Positions 1-11,230 are shown, counted from the stretch's first letter. The stretch: 64,000 nucleotides of DNA from Symbiodinium natans (GCA_905221605.1 CAJNDS010002511.1:22501-86500), one strand, 5' to 3'. Notes: a model not told the origin generated them from the sequence alone. A program made the numbers and translations.

Positions 1-935
1 AACCCAGAAAGACTAAGGTCTCTGACAGGCTGAGTTAAGCCCACCGCGCCTTCTCAAGATGCCAAATCCAAGGCTCAACATGCCAGCCCCCAGCAAGTAC
101 ACCCGACTCCCTGGTTAGGCACACTTCGCTTCATGACACGCACGCACACAAGGACCACAACTCTGAATACTCGGTCTGCCTCAGCACTGCGCACGATGCT
201 TCGTGGCCACGAAGCAAACAAAGCCGAAGAGACATGCCCGCGGAGTCGCCTGACACATCGAACAGATGCATGTCATCATGTGCTCTTCTTGCGATGGTCT
301 TGTAACGTCTTGTATTGATTCCTCAGCCGAATTGTTGCATACTGGCACCAGGCTCTGCGCATCGCTGCCTACTGCGCCGACCTCGCCACTGCTTTGGCCA
401 CCGAACTTTCCCACTAAGTAATATATACATCATATGGGCGGGCCGTGATATGAAAGTTAAACTTGGTTTTCAACCCTTTACCAGAAGTCAAGGCGCGCCC
501 ACCCAACGCTATCGGAGCCGATGCAACTGCTCCATAGCTGCCACATGCCAGCAGCCTGGGACACAGGATGGTCAGGGTTCGGACCCCAAGTACAGGGCCT
601 GTTATAAAACGGCAAAAATGACGATGATGCTGATGATGATGATGATGATTGCCATATCTGTTTGTTTTTTTGTGGGTGGGGGGGGGGGGGGGGTAGCTCA
701 ACTTACAATATGTAGACTATGTACCTAATATGGGGACAATTTTGGTCATCAGCCTCCTTGATGAAGCACACCCGGTACAGCCTCCCGTGGCCCCGTAGTC
801 CAAGTAAACACTGAAGCCCCCAATTCGGCATGTTCTGAGAAGAGGGATCCCTCCCACCAACCCGCTTTCAGCCCTTGACGGCCGCAGGATCTTTTGGGGT
901 GCTGTTTTTGCCGGGCTATGAACAAGTTGTGGGGC
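1..935. other. No supported gene; simple repeats
   Basis: The open frames here look random. A GATGAT-type microsatellite lies near 620-650 and a poly-G run near 678-694. The 95-residue frame that reads a histidine run on the minus strand is only this microsatellite translated. Confidence 0.5.
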
Positions 936-2088
936 CTGATAAGGCAGCATGCCATGCGCCTTGTCGATGGCCTCGCGCATGGGCTCGTCCGGAGTCTGCC
1001 GCATCCGCAGCGCGCTGTGCCTGCAGCGTGGGCCGGCGCGCAAGCTCACGGACCCTTTGAAAGGGTACCGCCCCAAACCCCACCTCCCCAAGCCCTGGAA
1101 GGAGGTTGAAGTTTCCCGGAAGAGCAGGTGGCAGGCTTTGGCAGTACCACACTTCAGGCCCTTCAGAAGCCGGACGATCACCTTGTACCTTGTCCTGGGC
1201 CGTGTCATCCTACAAGCGCGCCATACATTTTCAGCGCGGCCACCTTGCCACCAGACGGTTCACAGCACGCTGCATCGCATCCACGTCCATGTGCCCCTCC
1301 CCGGTGTAGCCTGGGTTCGCAGAGGAGGTCTTCGTTTTGGGGACTTCGGGACATGCCCTTTGCTATGTGCTGGGTGGATCAAAAAAAGGGTCGGACCTAT
1401 GGCCAAGAGTGACAGGAATCTACGAGTGCCTTCATCCGATGATCGACAGATCTCATTTGCTTGCTTCGCCGAAGGTCCGCCCCAACTTCCATCAGGGTGT
1501 TCTGGTCTGGCAAAATCACAATGTTCCCTTGAACCTGATCACAAGAAGCCCTGGGTCGTGCTGCTCGGGAGCGAAGGCACCAGTCCACCGGGTGGCGTGG
1601 GAACCTGGTTTTAGATTCTGATGCACCCTAAACCCTAAACCCTAAACCCTTCTGGTTCGGTCTTAGCCTTGCCCTTCTTCATCCTTCGTACTGTCAAACT
1701 CAGCCCTGCAATAACAACATCCAAGGTGTCTAAAGGCGCACACGAAACGAATACACAAACGTTTAGGATTCAGGGTTTAGGGCTCAGGGTTACCTCATGC
1801 TGACAGCATATGGTGCCGAATGTTCACAACATGGACTGAAAGACTGAAAGCTGACAGGATGCCTGCAAGAACGCCACTGGAAACTGCAGTCCCACCAGGC
1901 CGAGACCCCCCTGATGGTGCCCTGGCCCAACCGCCTAAACCCTAAACCCTCAACCCCAAACCCTAAACCCAATATGCAGCCCAGTGGCTGCAGCACAAAC
2001 ACTCTGTAGTTGCCGTCGGCGTCCTTGGAAAGTGTCAGATCTGTTTTTGCTAGGCGTCTGGCAACCGCTCCATAGGGCCGTTGCACCG
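936..2088 (-). CDS. Multi-exon gene fragment of unknown function
   Basis: Coding pieces on the minus strand. Exon 1969-2088 follows a TTTTCAG acceptor and encodes RRLAKTDLTLSKDADGNYRV then FVLQPLGCI. Exon 1648-1705 follows TTGCAG and encodes LSLTVRRMKKGKAKTEPE. The phases match (1 nt carried over), so the two join in frame after removing intron 1706-1968. That intron starts GTTTAGGG and has CCCTAAA-like DNA (sense) near its 3' end. Further likely exons are 1244-1310 (YTGEGHMDVDAMQRAVNRLV, acceptor CCCAG, donor AAG|GTGG) and 936-1020 (RMRQTPDEPMREAIDKAHGM, acceptor CTGCAG, a possible GC donor). A further open stretch near 1397-1510 reads NIVILPDQNTLMEVGADLRR. I do not recognise the protein. 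The order of the last three pieces and their joining are inference; the first intron is the firmest part. Confidence 0.5.
1623..1650. repeat. CCCTAAA telomere-like tract at a donor site
   Basis: Three CCCTAAA heptads. On the minus strand they read TTTAGGG and begin exactly where exon 1648-1705 ends, so the predicted 5' splice site lies inside the heptad (GG|GTTTAGGG). Confidence 0.7.
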
Positions 2089-2094
2089 CTGAAA

Positions 2095-2343
2095 ATGTAA
2101 GGTCAAAAATAATAAAAGATTATGAATATTATTAATAAAAAAAAAAAAAGATAAGAAGAATACTGTAAGTAATCTCTTGATTGTTTGTTTACTAAAATAT
2201 TAATCATGTCCATATTATCAGAAGAGGCAGGAGGATTAGCAGAACGATGTGGAGTGTGCCGCCCTGTGCAGCCAGGCCTTGGGTCTGCCCTCAGTAGGAA
2301 GTGGACTCGCCTTCAGACCCTGACATCTACAATCATGTGTTAG
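2095..2343 (+). other. AT-rich island with a 45-codon ORF
   Basis: About 125 nt (2095-2220) are strongly A+T rich, with a 13-nt A run, in an otherwise GC-rich setting. An ATG at 2206 opens a 45-codon frame that starts MSILSEEAGGLAERCGVC and stops at 2343, where the telomere-like array begins. The island lies directly upstream of the minus-strand gene ending at 2088, so it could be an intergenic or promoter region. The ORF itself is weakly supported. Confidence 0.25.
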
Positions 2344-2473
2344 GGTTTAGGGTTTAGGGTTTAGGGTTTAGGGTTTAGGGTTTAGGGTTTAGGGTTTAGG
2401 GTTTAGGGTTTAGGGTTTAGGGTTTAGGGTTTAGGGTTTAGGGTTTAGGGTTTAGGGTTTAGGGTTTAGGGTT
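2340..2473 (+). repeat. Interstitial telomeric array, (TTTAGGG) about 19 copies
   Basis: A practically perfect 134-nt run of TTTAGGG with no degenerate units, unlike the many decayed heptads elsewhere. It is internal to the window with ordinary sequence on both sides, so it is not a chromosome end. The lack of decay suggests recent insertion or expansion. Confidence 0.95.
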
Positions 2474-3382
2474 GTGTTTGGGTTTGGGGGGCTCAGCGGC
2501 AGCTCAACATCCAGTCTGCAAGTGTGATGGGCTTGCGGTACAGAAGCTGACAATGTCCGTGGGATGTCTTGGCTACAGGTTATGGGCAAAGTTTGTCCAA
2601 GCTTTTGGCCCGCTTCGCGTGCTTGCACCGAATCCAATATCACCAGGCATCTTAATCCCTAAGGGCGAGGGCTTTAGGCGCTTTAGGCCCAGGCCCGAAT
2701 CTGTCCCTGGAGCTATGAGCAGACTGAAGCCAGCCTTGGCATCCCCGAGGAGTGTTAGCCGTGTTATCCCACCCCCGAGGGCTTGGCCGGCTCGCCAGTG
2801 GGGTCTTGGAACTCCTGGCTGGTGTATAGGGCAGCTGAGTTTCGGCTTGCTCTCTGAGAATCGAAGCTGCATGGCCAGCCACGCAAGCATACTCTCGTCA
2901 TCATGCTCTGATAACTATGGTCAAGTTCTTCAGGTCTGCTGAGGGGCAGGTCTTACCAGTGAGGTTGCGTTCAGAAAAATCCAGCGCACCTGTGTCGGTC
3001 GCACCTCCTGGAGCTTTTCACCCAACTCCTTCAGATAAGCCAAGAGCTGTGCTTTTCGCTTTGAGTGATTAAGGCGAGAGGCCCAGTGAGAGTTTTAGCC
3101 TGTGCACTACGCGAGCTAGACGGCACAGTGGCTCTTTGTCATGTTATCAGTACTGTTAATCTCTTCATGGAGCCAAACCTGGGTTTTCGACAGCTATAGC
3201 GATTATTGAGACAGACAGACAGACAGACAGCCAGCCAGACAGACAGAGAGACAGAGACACAGAGAGACAGAGAGGGAGAGAGAGGAGACCAAGAGCAAGA
3301 GCAACAGATCAAGTACAGTGATGAATTCGTGCGTTGGCCGTTGGCCTTTGGGAGAATCAGAAGATGAACTCACAAACCTTAC
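2474..3382. other. No firm gene; weak minus-strand coding character
   Basis: Minus-strand frames near 2475-2660 (ILDSVQAREAGQKLGQTLPI) and 2830-2940 (PEELDHSYQSMMTRVCLRGW) look somewhat protein-like, but I could not assign splice sites or choose between frames. A degenerate TTTAGG-like tract lies near 2670-2690. A GACA/GAGA microsatellite occupies 3209-3290. Confidence 0.3.
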
Positions 3383-3429
3383 CAAAGCAGCTGACGGATT
3401 CTGCTGGAATTCATCTCGGCCCTTGCGCA
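3383..3429 (-). CDS. Short candidate exon
   Basis: 47 nt between an ACAG acceptor and a canonical GTAAGG donor on the minus strand. It encodes RKGRDEFQQNPSAAL. The splice signals are better than the length. No function can be given. Confidence 0.35.
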
Positions 3430-5200
3430 CTGTCCTCTACGTCAGCGCAACGGAGGACATCCTTTGCTTAGAGGGGGGGGGGGGAAGGGGGGCCTCAAGT
3501 GCGACTGTAGAATCTGTAGAACATGAGGCACAGTGGCCCACACCTCCGGGGTATCGTTGAGGCTTTTGGCGGCCTTGGGGCTTTCCCTCACTTTTTCCAC
3601 TTCATGTTCCTAACACTGCCGCCTTCGGCCTTTCCGCCTCGAAACCATAAACCTTCTCCATACACATACTTCATCGGGCTGGTTTCTGGCAACCAGCCGT
3701 CAGAAAAAAAGCCCATAGGCCTTACCTGCATCCTCCAAATTTGTCTGCAGCCATCGCGCTGCCACTGTGATTGACCTGCAAGGGGTGGCGAGCATGTGCC
3801 AACACCGACCCGCGCAAGTCTGAGCCTCCCAATCGCTTGGGTTATCGGTCGTAACCTGTCTATTGAACCTCAAAGTCTCAAAGTCTAGGTCATAGGCACG
3901 GGCTCGGGCATGAGAAGCTGAGAAGCTGCGACTTCAAGGGGCTCAAAACCTGTTTCAACTGCCAACCGTTAGGACAGAATATTGTCCTGGACACTTTGAC
4001 AGTCAGACTTGTTTTGCATGTCGCCCCATAGCGTTGTGGGGAACAAGGCGGCGCGTGAGCCTCCCCCCCCTCCCCCCCCCCCCCCCCCCCCCCCCCCCGC
4101 CTCCCCCCCCTTTAGCCCAAGCACCTCCCAAGCTCCTTCCGAATCAGCTCTGCCAGGGACACTGCCTGCCACGTGTATGGACTGGCGTAAAAGGACCTTT
4201 CAGGAGGCTTGAAAATTTAGGCCCATGCGGGGGCTTCTTCAGGCTTTGGAGCGGCCTGCTCACTTCCGACTTCAGCAGAGCACATACTTGGGTCAACTTT
4301 ACATATCTTACATACGTATATATATATATATATATATTCATCCTTGAATAGATAGAATTTGGGTTTCGTTTCTTTCTGTTTTTTGATTTCGGGGTTTTGG
4401 GCTTTTTCCCACGTTTTTGAAGGAGCCCATAGATATAATATCTTGAAACCCATAGATAGAATATCTCGAAGAGTCCCAAAACCCATAGATTGAATATTTT
4501 CGGGACCCCGAAAAAATGCCCGTGTTCGGCCTCCTGCACACACATTCTATCTGTGGGTTTCAAGATTCGTCAAGCACCAGATGGGGTTGCAATGAGGGCC
4601 TGCGAGACTTATGCGTCTCAGCTTCTATGTGTCTTCACTTGAAACCTGGTGTGTTCCATGTGTTCCATGTATGGGGGTTCTACGAGGGCCTGCAGGGCTT
4701 TAGTCCACGCTTGAGGCCAGGTATATTCTGTCTGTGGGGTTCCCGCGAGCAGGCTGCAACGCTGTAGTAAGTGACTGTAGTATGCTCCGGAGCGGAGGAG
4801 AGAATAGGAGGAGAGGAGGAGAGGAGAGGAGGAGAGGAGATGAGGGAGGAGAAGAGGAGAGAGAGAAGGAGAGAGGAGGAGGGGGAGGGTATGTTTCTTT
4901 ATTGATTCAATAACTTAATACTCAGTAGCATTTTCCGAAAGCCCTATCGCCCCCATGCCTGCAGCGAGTCCAGCCGTCCCAGGCCCGAGGAATCACCGCA
5001 CACGCGCCGCACGAGGCCTCGTCTTGAAGGTTAGCCCAATAATCACAGAACCCCTAGACCAACCAATACGGGGGGGTGGAAGGGGTGGTATAAAGGGTGT
5101 ATAGGCCCTGAACCCTAAACAAATTCTTTTGTAAAACCCCATCAATCAACCTATAGGCCCTGAACCCTATTAATCCCCATTGCCTTGACCCTGAACACAG
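3430..5200. other. Repeat-rich stretch without a supported gene
   Basis: Holds a long poly-C tract (4064-4098, with a CCTCCC border), a TA microsatellite (4318-4338), the inverted CCCATAGAT family (4405-4570, more loosely to 4740) and a GA-rich microsatellite (4795-4890). The final 120 nt contain degenerate CCCTAAA units leading into the exon at 5201. Confidence 0.6.
4405..4570. repeat. Inverted CCCATAGAT repeat cluster
   Basis: The motif CCCATAGAT(A)GAATAT occurs three times (near 4427, 4449 and 4480). A reverse-complement copy (ATTCTATCTGTGGGTTTCAA) lies near 4543-4562, pairing with CTTGAAACCCATAGATAGAA near 4441. A looser copy is near 4720. Alternating orientation would fold into hairpins. 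It sits just after a (TA)n tract, as do the palindrome arrays at 26 and 62 kb. Confidence 0.6.
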
Positions 5201-5290
5201 ACCCGACGTCCCACCTGGTTCGGGTTTCGTGGGCACCCGATGGCAGTTTGGCTGCTACAGGGGTTTCGACTCTCACCCTCGCACAGGCGG
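5201..5290 (+). CDS. Candidate exon resembling a WD40 blade
   Basis: After degenerate CCCTAAA units and an AACACAG acceptor, the plus strand encodes SHLVRVSWAPDGSLAATGVS. The pattern (hydrophobic-x-V-x-WAPDGSLAATG) is typical of one WD40 beta-propeller strand pair. A single blade cannot establish a WD40 protein, and the 3' end is uncertain: it may be at a GTTTCG donor inside the stretch. Confidence 0.4.
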
Positions 5291-5513
5291 GAGGGCTTCG
5301 GGTTACAGGTCCCTCTAAACAAAATCCCAAATTCTTTTTCCTGAAACCTGACTGGTCCTTCCCAAAGAGTCAAAACCGGCGCACCTGCCAGGGGTGTGGC
5401 TGCGCCAGCAGACGGCGAAGATGCAGTGTTGCGGATTGCCTTGGTTCCACTCTGAAACCAGGGGGGCGGGAGGCATGCTCAACCCTCTTTGTGCGACCCT
5501 TGCCCTACAGTAC

Positions 5514-5573
5514 TTTTTGTAGGGGTGCCACGGCAGCTGGCTCCTTCCGGAAGTCCACCGTCAGCGACAGGCC
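5514..5573 (-). CDS. Candidate 20-codon exon
   Basis: 60 nt, phase 0 at both ends, between a CTGCCAG acceptor and a GTACTG donor. It encodes GLSLTVDFRKEPAAVAPLQK with strong third-position GC. TTTAGG-like DNA lies immediately upstream in the sense orientation (reading CCTAAAC), as at other exons here. Function unknown. Confidence 0.5.
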
Positions 5574-8500
5574 CTGGCAGAAAGACGAGTTTAGGATTCG
5601 GTTAGAGTGTTGAGGTCCGACAAGCCCTATAAACTTAAACTGACGGCGCCCTTCGCACTTCGGACTCTTTCGTCACCTCCCTCTGGGTTTGAGCCGGGCA
5701 TGTGAGTTGTTCAAAATTCTGCTACAGTACAGCTGTTCAGCAAAACGCTGCGTGGTCTACCAGCTCGAAGTTAGGGTCCCGGATTTTTTGTAAAGCCCCA
5801 AATGCCTATGGGAAAATTGGGGCTTTCCAAGCCCCTCAAGACCAGAAGAAGAGAGTTTGGACCCTGAAGTGTGCTCGCCTGGTTGGCCTTTGACACGCGA
5901 ACTGCACCTGGATGTGACAGAAGGGCGCCGCCACGCGGGACTTGCGATGTTTACGGTGGTGATGTTCTTGAATGCTGAGGGTTTGTGGGGAGGTCTGTGT
6001 TCGTTGTGCTGCGTGGTCAGTCTCAGCTGATGATTCCCTTACGAGGCCGGGCTGCACGATTCAAAAGGCTTCGGGCGAATCTCAAACTGAACAAGGCACA
6101 ACTGCAATCCCAAGCCCGGCCAGGACATCGCATCTCGCATTACTCGCTTTCTGATGATTCTTGAACCGATTGCGAATGTCAAATGCTGATTAGTCCGAAC
6201 CTCCGGAATTGGGAAATTTCTCCGAAATTACGAAGCGGGATCACACCGACATGATAGCGCACCCCGGAATCTCCAAATTGCCCCCCCCCCCCCCCGCCAC
6301 TGTTCCGAAATACCAGTTTGTTAAGGGGGGGAGGTTTCACGAATCAGTATTCAACACTACCTGCCCAGAAGATCGTGGACTCCTCGCTCTTCTGTTCTGG
6401 CGAAGTCACGAGAGCCTAGCGCGCAGCTACCAATTATTGTATATGGTATGGATAGGAGAAAACTCTGGACACTGAGCACCCTGAGCGTCAAGACAGCCTC
6501 GTCTGAACCCAAAGGCCTTGCTTTTAACTGTGACAAAGCCAAGTGGCCCTCTCTGCCAAAGAGAATTGCAACGGCTCGCCCCCGGTCCTCACAGGGGTTT
6601 TGGGGTTTAGCACTTGGCAACTGCTTTGTTGCCGTCCGCAGCACAGGGACGTGGTCGCCTTCGTAATCGCAGTAAAAGGGGTTCGCAGGCATTTCTCCCT
6701 CACGATGCTCTAAATCCCTGCGTCCCTCAACCCCAAAAATCCCGAAGTCTCTCTAAACAAACTTCGGACTTCGAAGAGGGTCCTCGAAGGATAAGGAGTC
6801 CTGCCAAGGTGGCCGGGGTCGGCAGAGAAGCCGGCAAAGCAGGCGACGAGGGAGCCAGGCCCCTGGGCTCAGTGAATTCGAGTTGCTGGGAGGGTTGCGG
6901 GAAGCTTATGGGGTGTAAGGGTGGAGGCTCAATTTACGTTGAGGGTTCTCAAGCATGTAACTAAGGGCCCCCTGACTGCCGGAAACGCGTCCTCGAAGGC
7001 ATCCGGAACTCGGGTTATTATAGGTCCCTTAATCCTAAACCGAGAACTTCAAACCAGAGGCTGCACTTGCTACTTGTTGTTTTGGGAAGAGCTACAGCAG
7101 CAATAAGTTGCAGAAACCAGGCGGAGTAGCAACAGCACGAATAGGAAGGCGTTGTTTTCTTCTCTTGGATTTAGGGTTGGGATCAGGCTCGAGTTCGTGC
7201 CAAGTGTCCATGGTCTATGCGCCACTGAGTCTCCTCAGCTTCGCAAATGGTGTGTATGGCTTACGTGGGCCATTCAGAAGGATGCTTCTTCCTCTTTCAG
7301 ATCGGCAGAGCGACGGCAGTTTGGCCGAGTGGCATCATTCAGCCACTTGGGCAGGACGAGGTAGAAGCTAATGGGAAGGCTGACCAGCAAGTACCTGAGT
7401 TTGGGGGATGTTCATCGCCATACCCCTACCCTGAAGGAAACGCTAGCCCAGATTGGGTGGTGCACACATGCGAATCACCAACAGAGCCCTAAAAACACCG
7501 CCATCCTCCCCAAGGCTTCAGGTTTGTAGGCATATGCAAATACATCTCTACGAAAATAAATAGCTAAAAACATATTTTTGTGTGATATATACCAATAATA
7601 TGGGCCTAACCCCTCTTACAACGTTCAGAACCCTCAGTGTTGAAACTCTGTTTGAGGAATATAGAATGCTTCATTCGGGGTTTAGAGAGCTTATCCAACC
7701 ACTTCTCGATACCTACGAGGCAGATCGGCCCAAGGTACCGATCCCCGGAGGGATATCGCGTGCTTAGGGCGACAAATCCTCGACAATGTCGGGGTTTGCA
7801 GCGGGGTTAGGTCTAGGGACCTAGGCCGAGTTCGGAAGTCTTGATCTTCGTGCCCTGAATCGTCTGGACTTGACCAACGACACTGAGCACTCAGCACCTG
7901 CTTGACTGTCTCAGCCGATGAAGTGGATGGTTTTTGGGGTTCATGCAAACGGTGCAGCGCCCGAGTTTTGGCAAATGCTCGAAAGCAAAAACAGTCATGC
8001 AAGATTAGCAAGCACATGCCACATGCTGCGAGATTTTCGGCCTAGTGAGAGATTTTCGGCCTAGTGACTAGTGCCTATAGGATCTTAGGTTTCAGGATGA
8101 GGTCTGAAGACAAACGTGGTCTTCAGCGCTCACGAAACCCATACACAAGGAAACTCGGGTTCCCCGTCTAGGTACCTTGTGCAATCGGACATCAACAGGA
8201 CCGCTCCGAGGAACCTGAACTTATAGAGCAACACCCAAACAAGAAGCTGTCCTGCGCAGAACAGCAGCTGCAGGTATGGCGAGGTCTTGGCAGAGGCTGC
8301 TGATGAATGACAAATTTGATCTTTCCGGGGGGGGGGGGGGGAGTCTTTCAGGGACAGGGCTGCCGAAGACCTTGAACCTCAAACCCCCCCCCCAAAGCTG
8401 AATGCTCCCTTTTTCCTCAGACTTGCCAAGCCTTTTGGCCCTAAGGGCCCTAACGCTTAGCTAGTGCTCAACAGGTGGCAGTCTTCGAAGTTCATGGGCT

Positions 8501-8746
8501 CATGGGCCCTCATGCATGCGACCTAATTACTTGCTGTAGCTGAGTTCAAGTTCGGGTCGCGGGATGCGCCTCAGCCCTAAAGCATCCCGAAGGCTCTGCC
8601 CACCTCTTGCGCTCTCCTTGATTTGCGCATCGAAATCCAGGAAATGAATCCCCGTCCTCTGCGATTGTCTCTTTTAAATTGGCAGGCACATCGCCTGTGA
8701 ACCTGCAAAAACCCCGAAACGAACATCCGGAAACCCTGAACCTTAC
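5574..8746. other. Unassigned stretch
   Basis: No frame here earns an annotation. It contains telomere-like heptads near 5590, 5769, 7028, 7163, 7676 and 7800, poly-C at 6282-6296, poly-G at 8328-8342, and an AT-rich patch at 7525-7605. A tandem GAGATTTTCGGCCTAGTGA repeat lies at about 8030-8066. Some short exon-like fragments may be hidden here. Confidence 0.4.
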
Positions 8747-8789
8747 CCCTTCGCTAGCCCGATTTGCCGCCCGGAGCATTAAGGAGAAC
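8747..8789 (-). CDS. Very short candidate exon
   Basis: 43 nt on the minus strand between GGTCAG and a GTAAGG donor that runs straight into GTTCAGGG. It reads FSLMLRAANRASEG. Support comes mainly from the canonical donor and the telomere-like DNA directly after it. Confidence 0.3.
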
Positions 8790-9181
8790 CTGACCCACGA
8801 CAAGCACAGTTCTGGAATTTCAAGCCGAGTTTAAGTTTGACCTTTAGCTTACTTGATCCCATTTCATCTTCGCTCTTGTGTGCTCCCTTGTGCTGACTGG
8901 AACTAGCAAGCAACAGGGGCACTTTCTGGTGGACGAAGCGGCAAGTTTCTCATCCAGAACCCTCGAAGCACAATGCCAAAGATCAACGAGGCGTTTCAAA
9001 CCATTCGACGAGCACATAAGGACAGGGCTGTTCTGCGGTGCACGTCATGTCTGCGCAGGCTACTTGATGTTGTCAATTTCTTCTCGTGTGCTGCTACAAC
9101 AGAAACCAAATCAACACCCTGCAAGTTCAGGGCAGGGTCTTCCCATCTACAACAGAAGCGTACAAGATGGTCAGAGCGGCA

Positions 9182-9564
9182 TCAACAAGCATGAAATCTG
9201 CGCTCAAAAATGCCCCCCCCCCTCTCCCGCATGTTGAGAAGGGTGCTTCCTGAGCCCGTGGCCAACAAGCCCAGGAGAAGCGCCAGAAAAGCCAGCGGCA
9301 GAAGCACGGCAGCCAGTTGGACATCGTGGGGGGCCTCAACGTCCAACCAAAGAATCTCAATAAATCGGCGAGTTGGGAATTTGACTTGGATCTCATCGAC
9401 AACATTGAAGAATATTGAAAGTCGATGTGGGATGTTGGGGGTTGTGGGCCGGAATCGAAGTGGCTTCTCCAGGCTTTCGCACCTCGTACCCAAGTACACC
9501 ACAAGCGAAAACACTAACACAGAGCCTTCAGTAGCAAGTGCAATGATTGCCACACCACAAAGCA
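9182..9564 (-). CDS. Membrane protein exon(s), function unknown
   Basis: From a TTCCAG acceptor at 9565-9566 the minus strand stays open for about 127 codons. There is a hydrophobic segment at residues 2-26 (ATEGSVLVFSLVVYLGTR), a soluble middle (NVVDEIQVKFPTRRFIEILW) and a second strong transmembrane segment (AAVLLPLAFLALLLGLLATG). At a poly-C tract near 9209-9218 the good coding character moves to the next frame (FMLVDAALTILYASVVDG). This implies an intron edge, a homopolymer indel or a decayed gene. No family recognised. Confidence 0.5.
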
Positions 9565-10204
9565 CTGGAAGCTGACTGATTTAGATCTACGAGCAACAAA
9601 GGTAATCACAGCACATGATGATAACATCAATGAGTCAAGGACACCCAGCTCCTTTTCTACGTCCCTTTCCGCCCACCTTCTGATGCTTCGGTAAAGCTTT
9701 CGTCAGAACTCGGCCCCAGCAATAGAGAGTGCTCCAGCCTCTCGCACATTCCCGACTATGACAAGTCTGTAACCATCGACCATGAAGCACGCCGAACCAA
9801 GCCTTGCTGCCGCAAGGGTGCCTTGCGGCTACGCTTCCATGCAAGCAGACTGGCCAAGGCAGCCTCGAACGCGGGGCGGTGTAGAGATTGGGGCTCAAGG
9901 GCAGAACCCCAAAAAACGCGCCGCGGAAACCCTGAACTTGCCCAAGCCCCACGGTTGGTGCTGCTTCGGCCCTCTGATGCTCTGATGCTCACGCATGCCC
10001 TGTTTGGGGGGAAAGGGGGGGGGGTCCAAACTCAGCCTCCCTCTTACAGCAGTAAACCAACAGGCTTTCTGAACTTTACACCCTCAACCCCATCCTGAAC
10101 CCTAAAACCCAGAAGGTCTATCCTGAACCGTAAGCCGGCACCCCTTCTTGCATCCAGGCTTGGGCAGCCGGCCCCCTAAACCCTAAACCTTAAAGGAAAG
10201 CCCA

Positions 10205-10306
10205 ATGACATCCCGTGTCGAAGGCCTGGGCCGGACAAAGGAGTGGCGTCGGGAGGATGCCAACGAGGAGCAGCAGCACGTCAGCAGGGCTGAGGCCTTT
10301 TGGGAG
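10205..10306 (+). CDS. Candidate first exon, charged coiled-coil-like
   Basis: An ATG at 10205 opens 34 codons ending at a GAG|GTGGGC donor, phase 0. The peptide contains RTKEWRREDANEEQQHVSRA, rich in Glu, Arg and Gln, with high third-position GC. CCCTAAA units lie just before it (10170-10195) and a TTTAG remnant just after (about 10317). The minus-strand frame is also open but has poorer codon choice. It may instead be an internal exon. Confidence 0.5.
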
Positions 10307-10659
10307 GTGGGCTTGAGGTTTAGTTCAAATCATATTGGTCATCTAAATAACTTGATGCATTTACATAAGTCATGTGATTAGTCTAATGTACTTAACTTAG
10401 TCAAGCTCCCAAAGCCACGTGCAACACTACACAAATAGCTCCCAAGGCCTGGAGCCACACCTTAAATTCCTACGGCCCTGTCGTCTTCAAAACTTCTTGA
10501 AACCTGAAGCCCCCCAATACAAACGCCCATCTGCGCTCTTTGCAAGCAGAGGCACTCTCATAAAACCGCCCCTGGCGGCCCAACGGCAGAAGTCGCGTGT
10601 ACGCTAGTGCCTCTCGCAGCGGCTGTTGGTTTGCCGGAGGGTTGTGAGCTGAGGGTTCT

Positions 10660-10866
10660 TCAGGGTGGGTTCAGGAATTGTGAGTTTGCACTTGACCGGC
10701 TGCTACAGTACGTTTGCCAAGGAGCTCCTGCAATCGACAAGTGGAAACCCATCACGCAGTTGGTCGGTGACAAGGCCCCAAGCATACCAAATCCAAGATC
10801 CCACTTGTTGAGCAGAGCGCCGCCCAGGCATAGGGCAGCAGCAGCAAGCGCTCGAAGAGGCCGAGC
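10660..10866 (-). CDS. Candidate terminal exon, hydrophobic protein
   Basis: Follows a GAGTTAG acceptor and runs 68 codons to a TGA. It begins RALAAAALCLGGALLNKWDL and continues GFGMLGALSPTNCVMGFHLS, a hydrophobic, probably membrane-associated stretch. Degenerate TTTAGGG DNA (10910-11010) flanks it upstream in the sense direction. The last 15 codons look less coding, so a donor near the end is possible. Confidence 0.4.
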   Translation of the reverse strand, partial: ARPLRALAAAALCLGGALLNKWDLGFGMLGALSPTNCVMGFHLSIAGAPWQTYCSSRSSANSQFLNPP

Positions 10867-11128
10867 CTAACTCTTCTATGTTGCGGGGCAAACAAAACCT
10901 ATAGAATAGTTTGTCTTAGGTTTCAGGGGGTTTTATAGAGGGGCGTTTAGGGTCTTTTCAGGCGGTTTTAGGATGTTTTAGGGTTTAAAATATAGGGGGT
11001 TTTAGGGTTTAGGTGTTCCCTACAGTTGCCACAATGGCAAATGTACGTAGAGCGACTCCTTCAGTAAAGACTGCTGCTGCAGAGCGGGGATCCTTAGGGA
11101 CATCCTGTCTCGACACTTGCTGCGAGCA

Positions 11129-11230
11129 TCAGCAGCAGGGAGGCATATTGTTCGAAGGATTGAACTTCATTGCTCGTTTAGCCTCAGGATGGCGATGAAT
11201 CAAAATGACAGGTGCAAGCACGTCCCACAG
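11129..11230 (-). CDS. Candidate exon
   Basis: The minus strand reads LWDVLAPVILIHRHPEAKRA then MKFNPSNNMPP, ending at a TGA. The 5' edge touches CCCTGAACCC, the usual acceptor-side telomere-like motif here, but I could not fix the AG. A further frame at 11378-11632 (minus) shows weak coding character. Confidence 0.35.
   Translation of the reverse strand: MWDVLAPVILIHRHPEAKRAMKFNPSNNMPPCC

Noticed and set aside
414-701. ORF with a histidine run
   Set aside because: Translation of a GATGAT microsatellite and a poly-G run.
949-1614. 221-codon plus-strand ORF
   Set aside because: Composition is random-like, and the opposite strand carries the phase-consistent exons with splice sites.
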